A DNA stretch of 64,000 nt, from contig NHZP01000008.1 of the NCBI GenBank assembly GCA_003313425.1, forward strand, positions 806,001-870,000, written 5' to 3'. The stretch comes from Pseudopyrenochaeta lycopersici. Its lineage: Eukaryota > Ascomycota > Dothideomycetes > Pleosporales > Pseudopyrenochaetaceae. Below the pieces are notes generated by a model. It did no database searches. It saw only the letters and a list, made by a program, of their open reading frames with translations, and was not told the DNA's origin. Shown here piece after piece: positions 58,749-64,000 of this stretch. A program made the position numbers and the translations under genes. Each line of letters opens with the position of its first letter. Position 1 is the first letter of the stretch.

Positions 58749-59432
58749 ATGGGCTTCAAAAGTACAATCCTCCTAGCAAGTGCTTTCGCACTATCCGCCT
58801 TTTCCGCGCCTCTGCCAGATTGCCCAGTCACAGAAGCCGACGCTGGCAACACAACAGCCTTGTCCGCCAAGAACCTCATCGCTATTGCGCCTGCAACTGC
58901 CTCTTGCACTGGCGCAGACTTCCCAGAGGAATGCGCAGATGCGTCTCGCGCCGCAATCGCTATCAACAAGTCTTTCAAGACCTATGGTATCACGTCAACA
59001 GGAGAGCAGGCTGCGCTTGTAGCATACATGCTTTTCGAATCAGGAGATTTCAAGTACAGCAAGAACCACTTTCCGGGCAGACCAGGCCAGGGCACACGAA
59101 TGATGGCAATGCCACCATTCGTTAAATTGTACGCCACAAGCGCAGTTGGTGCGGAGGCCGTAACGGCAGCAGAGGCAGCTGGAGGAGATGCAGCCTTGAA
59201 CGCTGTGCTCGCGTTGGTTAACAGTGATGACGAAAAGAGCTTTGGTAGCGCGGCGTGGTTCTTGAGTTCGCAATGCACCGCTGACGTTCGGGCTGGATTG
59301 GCCGCGGAGACGGTGGATGGCTGGCACAACTTTTTGACGGCTTGTGTTGGAACAACAGCGGCGCCTGAGCGCGATGATTCTTGGGTTGCCGCGAAGCAGA
59401 TCCTGCTGAAAAATCATGTCGCTCGTCGTTGA
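58749..59432 (+). CDS. Secreted protein with lysozyme-like motif, unknown function
   Basis: Single exon, 227 residues. A signal peptide (MGFKSTILLASAFALSAFSA) is followed by a mature chain of about 207 residues with five Cys (25, 53, 62, 176, 199), two of which probably pair in the N-terminal part. A sharply defined block, YMLFESGDFKYSKNHFPGRP then GQGTRMM (about 93-118), has a Glu-Ser-Gly setting reminiscent of lysozyme/transglycosylase active sites and looks like a conserved core; that reading is inference. The rest is Ala-rich and helical. No membrane anchor, GPI signal or transmembrane helix is seen. It could be a wall-active enzyme or a secreted host- or competitor-facing protein. Confidence 0.8.
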   Translation: MGFKSTILLASAFALSAFSAPLPDCPVTEADAGNTTALSAKNLIAIAPATASCTGADFPEECADASRAAIAINKSFKTYGITSTGEQAALVAYMLFESGDFKYSKNHFPGRPGQGTRMMAMPPFVKLYATSAVGAEAVTAAEAAGGDAALNAVLALVNSDDEKSFGSAAWFLSSQCTADVRAGLAAETVDGWHNFLTACVGTTAAPERDDSWVAAKQILLKNHVARR

Positions 59433-59731
59433 CTTTGAGGTTGAAACACCTTGTAGTAACACGTCTTTCTGACTGCTCAAGCTGTATTGTTGGAGAAGGG
59501 AGGTGTTCATTGGCGCTCGGCATGTGTTGACCATGTAACGATTCTTTAGTATATACTTTGTCCCCACCAGTATGGCTGCGCTTTTTCATGTCAGCTTTCT
59601 TGTTTCAGGCATAGTCTTGCCCCATACTGCATGATACTTACCCCATTTAGAATAAATCCATTATACCCGGCACCTACAACTCACGTACATCTGTCATCCA
59701 CCACACTTCAACCTAGATAGGAATCATTGAA

Positions 59732-61623
59732 ATGACTCTGAACACTCTCGACTTCTCAACCACATATGCCTATGCACCCTTGCAAGGTCGACGTTATATT
59801 CGCCTCCTAGAGATCACGGACCGCCAGAACAAGGATGGGGATCCGACCATACCGACTTACAGCCTTGTCCAGGCAGAGTTGCCTTTAGATCATGAACATC
59901 TTGCATTTGAGGCCATATCCTACACTTGGGGCCCTCCTGGTCGCGTTTCTGCCCTCCACATCCAAAATGCGGCAGGCCAGATCGCTCTCACTGCCAACCT
60001 CGCTGAAGCCCTCCCCTATCTCATCAAATACTCAAAGACTAAGCGCCTCTGGATAGACCAACTGTGCATAAACCAGGCTGACAACGCTGAGAAGGCTGTA
60101 CAAATAGGCCTCATGTCTGAAATCTACAAGAAAGCGACGCGCGTGATTGTCTGGCTTGGTCCCGAAGACGAAAGTAGCCAGTTATGCAAGCAATGGCTTG
60201 AAGGTATTGAGAAGCTGATACCGACTATGAAGGTTGCAAATAGAATCACGATTGGTAGTCCAGAGTATGATCCGGACTGGAGATTTATGATGCTGATGGA
60301 CACATTCTTTAGCCCAGGCACCGACTCCGTATGGGCTGCTGCTATTGGGAAGTTCTGGGCCCGCACATGGTTCCGGCGAGGATGGGTCGTGCAAGAGTTC
60401 ATCCTTGCCACAGAGGTTCTCTGTTTGACTGGTGATGTGCAACTGAGCTTCCAGAATCTCGTTGACTTATTCACCGTTCCACAGGGAGATTTGTTATCGG
60501 AGGCTACAGGAGGCTGGCAGGGTTACAGGATATTGATGCAACTCAAGCCGAACCCGTTCATGGAGACGCCACAACCACTAAGGTTTCTGCGTGTCATGGC
60601 AAATGTCTCCCAGGAGTTCGTTACGCAAGAGCTGGACGACCGATTATTTGGATTTCTGGGGTTGTTCGAGGGCTTGAAATTTGTACCGGACTACAAGACA
60701 TCTGTGAAAGAGAATTTCACCAGGTTCGCTGTCACTATTGCGAGGGACTTTGGAAGTGTGGACTTCTTGTCACTTTGTACGCAAAGCTCATGTGCAGATT
60801 ATTTGCGCGGCATACTGACTATGAGCCTACAACTCTAGGGTCAGCAAATCTCGACGAGTTGTTGGAAAACACCCCTAAAGAGCTCTTGGGGCTACCCTCA
60901 TGGGTCCCTTCTTACTCTGCAACACCTCTGGCTGCGCCCTGGCGTCTTGCAGTCGGTGCAGTGAGATCTTGGGACAAGATGATCAAGTGGAATGCAGCAG
61001 CAGGAAGACGACACATACATAACCAATCCGTCGACGCTACAGCAACTAAACAGCTGCAGGTCCGCGGTCAGATTATCGACCGCATTGAGCAAATCAGCTC
61101 AGCGCGTATTCCACGATCTCAGAATGTAGATGAAGAATATCTGGTCAACATCATTACGCAAATCAAGAAAGATCTCTCCGGCTTTGAGGACTGGACGCAG
61201 GTCGAACTCATCAATTTCCTCAACATTGTGTCCAGTAATGGTGTCCCACCCCGCGAATCTGCAGAACAACTTCTCGGCCTCGTACCAGGCGTGCTTGGTG
61301 AGCACAAACATCTCTCTAGACACGACATGTCCTTGGCTGCCTGCTTAGAAATGGGTCGCGGGCGCAAGTTTATGAAGACGGAGAAGGGGAGGAAGGGACT
61401 CGCGCCGTATATTGGCAGTGTGGCTAGACAGGGTGAGAGTTATGGGAGTGCGATTGTGGTCTTGCATGGGTGCACGGTCCCTATAATGTTGCAATGCGTT
61501 AAAGAAGAGGACGAGAGAGAGGCGGAGTGGAAGGTGATCGGAGATTGTTACGTTGACGGTGCTATGTTTGGTGAAGCGGTGGATTGGGAGGAAGATGATG
61601 CAAAGACATTTATTCTTGTTTGA
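59732..61623 (+). CDS. HET-domain protein (heterokaryon incompatibility family)
   Basis: Exons 59732-60776 and 60839-61623 give 609 residues. The HET domain covers about residues 60-230: FEAISYTWGPPG, LWIDQLCINQADN, MSEIYKKATRVIVWLG and TWFRRGWVVQEF. A later block, LPSWVPSYS, is also typical of these proteins. The 62-nt intron (donor GTACGC, acceptor CTCTAG) is required because the frame otherwise closes at 60838. The C-terminal 250 residues carry a family-like GRKFMKTEKGRKGLAP and GDCYVDGAMFGEA end. HET proteins can trigger cell death on non-self recognition, but most paralogues are untested. No NLR partner (HNWD/HET-E type) lies within the window. Confidence 0.92.
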
Positions 61624-61788
61624 AGAATTTCGAGAGGGATATCGATGCCCCTCTCTAGTATGATTAATTAATTTTATGACCTTGAATTACATTTTCATGT
61701 TCACATGATGCGCACAGTCGTACATGCCACCGAGGTTGCCCATCCTCATGATTCTCATTTTTCGCCCTCCTATGTTGGCCAAAGACAA

Positions 61789-63573
61789 TTAAAAGGGTTT
61801 CGCGCTGTTGGCAAAAGCACCGACGTCCTCAAAGGCCATATTTTCCCCGCATTCGGGACATGTGCAGCGATCCAAGCCTTGTGTGACAAGACATGATTCG
61901 ATCCAGGACTGGAGACATCCAAGACAAGTAGCAGGCTCATGCCAGCAATTCGCCGTGATCCGGCGACTTGTAAAATCAGAAGGTGGCTTAGCAACTTTGC
62001 AGATGATGCACGTCCTCTCTGGTGTCGGTGTTCCTCTTCTCGGCGTTGCAATGCGCGGGCTGCAGGGCATGTCAATCATACTGAGGCGCTGCTGCGGGGC
62101 TGTGCCCGTCGGCGACGGTAGAACGACGCTACTACGGTGCGAATGCAAGGACGTAGGACGAATTTGTGGTACATTCTCCACTGATAATCGCGATGGCGCA
62201 GTCCTCCTAGTCGGTGATAATGATGACGTCCCACTACTTCGGCGCTTATCCGTCGAGACAGCGGGACTTGGTGGGCAGTCTGCCCAAGGAGCAAATGGCA
62301 GGGGTAGAGAGGACTCGAAGAGCGGGTTTTTCATGTCAAGAGGTGAGTACGTCGGCGTGGGAAGGAGGTCGGCGCTCGAGAGCCGGCTTTTTGGTGTAGC
62401 TGGGCCTAGGCTACCTTCGTTTTCGCAACAGCACGCATTCTTTTCGGCGAGTTTCATTTTTTGAAAGGCTTCAATCATCACCTCAGATTTTGGTGGTTCT
62501 TGTGCGGCAGCAGATGATCTTCTCCGTGTGAATTTCTTCAAGGTTATCGGTATTGTCGACCACCTGTTCTTTGGCTTCGTTTCAGTCTTATCTTTCTCTG
62601 CACTGTGTTCGAAACCGCTCAAAGCATTATGAATACGTGATGATGCTGGAGGGGCAGATTCACGATCACCAAGGCGCTGATATATCACATCTTTCTCCAT
62701 ATTCTCGCCCGGTACCGGTCGCGGTGCAATATCTGAAATGGGTCGCGAAAAGTTTGGGTAGCTATTGTTTCGAAGTCCTCTAGAGGATGCAATCTTGCTA
62801 CTGGAGCGATTTCGTTGATGAGAATATGTCGCAAATGATGTAGGTCGTGGGCGTCGTTCGTTAGCCATTGGGCTTCCGAGTGGTGCAAAGGTTTGTGGTT
62901 GGAATGATACGGGCCGTTCTGTACGAGCATTCCCTCTGTATTGCGTAGGCGGAGCAGGGTACGTCTGGGGGTGCACTGTCCTTGGGCTGGATCCTAGGCT
63001 ACTAATTGAAGAAAAGCTCCCATGTCTAGTATCTGGGCCACTATGTTGTGAAGAAATGGGTTGCGTACGTTGCGCGTTTGGGCTCATTGTTACTGGCGAT
63101 GCTGTCCACTCTGGGGACAGGAGGTGTTGCGCAGTGTATGATATCGGTCGAGGACAATTTATGGGATCCGGGCGTCTCTTGACGAAAGACGTGTCGAGTC
63201 TGGTCTTCGGCTCGATGTTGATCGATACTTGCGAGTTGAAGGATGCTGGTCGATCTGGCTTCGTCCACCGGTCCAGCAACTCCTCATCATTTTCCTCTAT
63301 CTTCTCTTCATGTATTGAATCAATCCGTGGGCTATTCCCAACCTCGCCTTTTTCTGATTCTATGTCGGAAGCCTCCAAATGCTCGTACATTGGTCGCTCT
63401 AGCCATCTTGTGGTGACTGACTTCTCTCGCTGCAAGCTTTTCAATTTTTCTTCATCTTCAGCCAGTAGACCCAACATGCGCTGAGCTTTCGCTGAATCTC
63501 TCTTTATGGGCCTTGGGTGCCGTAGCAACGGATGAACGTCATCTCGAATAGGGTTGTGCGCCACCGCCGCCAT
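61789..63573 (-). CDS. RING-type zinc-finger protein, fungal, Ser/Arg/Pro-rich
   Basis: Single exon, 594 residues. Most of the protein is disordered: Ser, Pro, Thr and Arg-rich, with several SP/TP sites. The last 70 residues form a Cys/His cluster with CIICKVAKPPSDF, NCWHEPATCLGCLQSWI and CTCPECGENM, spacing that resembles a RING or RING-like zinc-binding module. E3 ubiquitin ligase activity is therefore possible, but the His/Cys order is not canonical. No transmembrane segment is seen. The frame is open without introns. It is convergent with the HET gene, separated by 165 bp. Confidence 0.75.
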   Translation of the reverse strand: MAAVAHNPIRDDVHPLLRHPRPIKRDSAKAQRMLGLLAEDEEKLKSLQREKSVTTRWLERPMYEHLEASDIESEKGEVGNSPRIDSIHEEKIEENDEELLDRWTKPDRPASFNSQVSINIEPKTRLDTSFVKRRPDPINCPRPISYTAQHLLSPEWTASPVTMSPNAQRTQPISSQHSGPDTRHGSFSSISSLGSSPRTVHPQTYPAPPTQYRGNARTERPVSFQPQTFAPLGSPMANERRPRPTSFATYSHQRNRSSSKIASSRGLRNNSYPNFSRPISDIAPRPVPGENMEKDVIYQRLGDRESAPPASSRIHNALSGFEHSAEKDKTETKPKNRWSTIPITLKKFTRRRSSAAAQEPPKSEVMIEAFQKMKLAEKNACCCENEGSLGPATPKSRLSSADLLPTPTYSPLDMKNPLFESSLPLPFAPWADCPPSPAVSTDKRRSSGTSSLSPTRRTAPSRLSVENVPQIRPTSLHSHRSSVVLPSPTGTAPQQRLSMIDMPCSPRIATPRRGTPTPERTCIICKVAKPPSDFTSRRITANCWHEPATCLGCLQSWIESCLVTQGLDRCTCPECGENMAFEDVGAFANSAKPF

Positions 63574-64000
63574 CTCGAAAACACTCAGTCGGATTGAAGA
63601 ATGTCCAGAAAAGAAGGAAAATAAACAATAACGACAGTGAGGAACAGGTCAGCAGCGCACAAGCAGAAAAGTGGAAAGCAGCGGAACCAGGCCCTCGCAA
63701 CGACGTGGGACAACATCACTCTATCTATCAGCGAATGCAATACGACGATGCCGCGGGCCATCGACCCCCGGCCCGTGCAACCTCACCGTAGCTCGCAGGC
63801 AGGTCGCAGCTACACAGAACGCACATCCGTATTCGATCGGCGCGTTTCAACACCCTTGCGCAAAACCGGGCGTTGCCGTTAGCTCACCCAGCACTGCATG
63901 CGCCTTCGATAATTCGTCGTTGACTGTCGTATTATGAGGCGTGCACTCATCGTAATCGGAGGGCTTGTGGTGAGGGTGTGGGTGCGCCCGCAGTGCGAAC
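63574..64000. other. Intergenic region at window end
   Basis: Promoter of the RING gene. No further gene can be supported before the window ends. Confidence 0.5.

Overview
The window looks like nuclear DNA of a filamentous ascomycete (Pezizomycotina). The gene set resembles Dothideomycetes/Pleosporales, but that placement is inference. Evidence: dense genes with 40-180 nt introns that have GT..AG ends and CTAAC/CTGAC-like branch points; a split tRNA-Asp; and typical families (PalC, Vma21, Pth11-like rhodopsin-fold protein, HET domain, DUF2406, DUF1752/Reg1, GT34). I rebuilt exon structures by hand from splice signals, reading frame and protein continuity. No transcript data were used.

Layout. 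1-3535: 3' part of a hybrid histidine kinase, truncated by the window edge. 3536-8283: long gene-free interval ending in a 665-nt leader with no ATG, in front of a two-finger C2H2 regulator (8284-9468). 12204-14175: Eaf6 and TFIIS, divergent. 14974-24519: APH-like kinase, FAD oxidoreductase, Pth11-like membrane protein, GT34 glycosyltransferase and tRNA-Asp, all on the minus strand. 24822-33611: amino-acid/choline permease, PalC, a complex I subunit, an unknown protein and a DHA2 drug transporter, all minus. 35767-45862, plus strand: Reg1-like PP1 regulator, calnexin, methylmalonate-semialdehyde dehydrogenase and a DUF2406 protein. 46378-50706: Vma21 and Fun30, divergent. 51125-57719, minus: SH3BGR-like protein with a very acidic tail, bZIP factor, Kv-beta-type aldo-keto reductase. 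58749-63573: secreted Cys protein, HET-domain protein and RING-type protein.

Most genes are housekeeping or regulatory and do not form one pathway. Local themes are chromatin/transcription (Eaf6, TFIIS, Fun30, Reg1, bZIP, C2H2), endomembrane and pH biology (PalC, Vma21, calnexin, GT34), and a small accessory end after 56 kb. I see no secondary-metabolite backbone gene, transposon, CRISPR array or obvious new multi-gene system. The points most worth checking are the ATG-free leaders, introns without stop codons, a 13-nt microexon, the thioredoxin-fold/acidic-tail protein, and a possible unannotated small gene near 55.0 kb.
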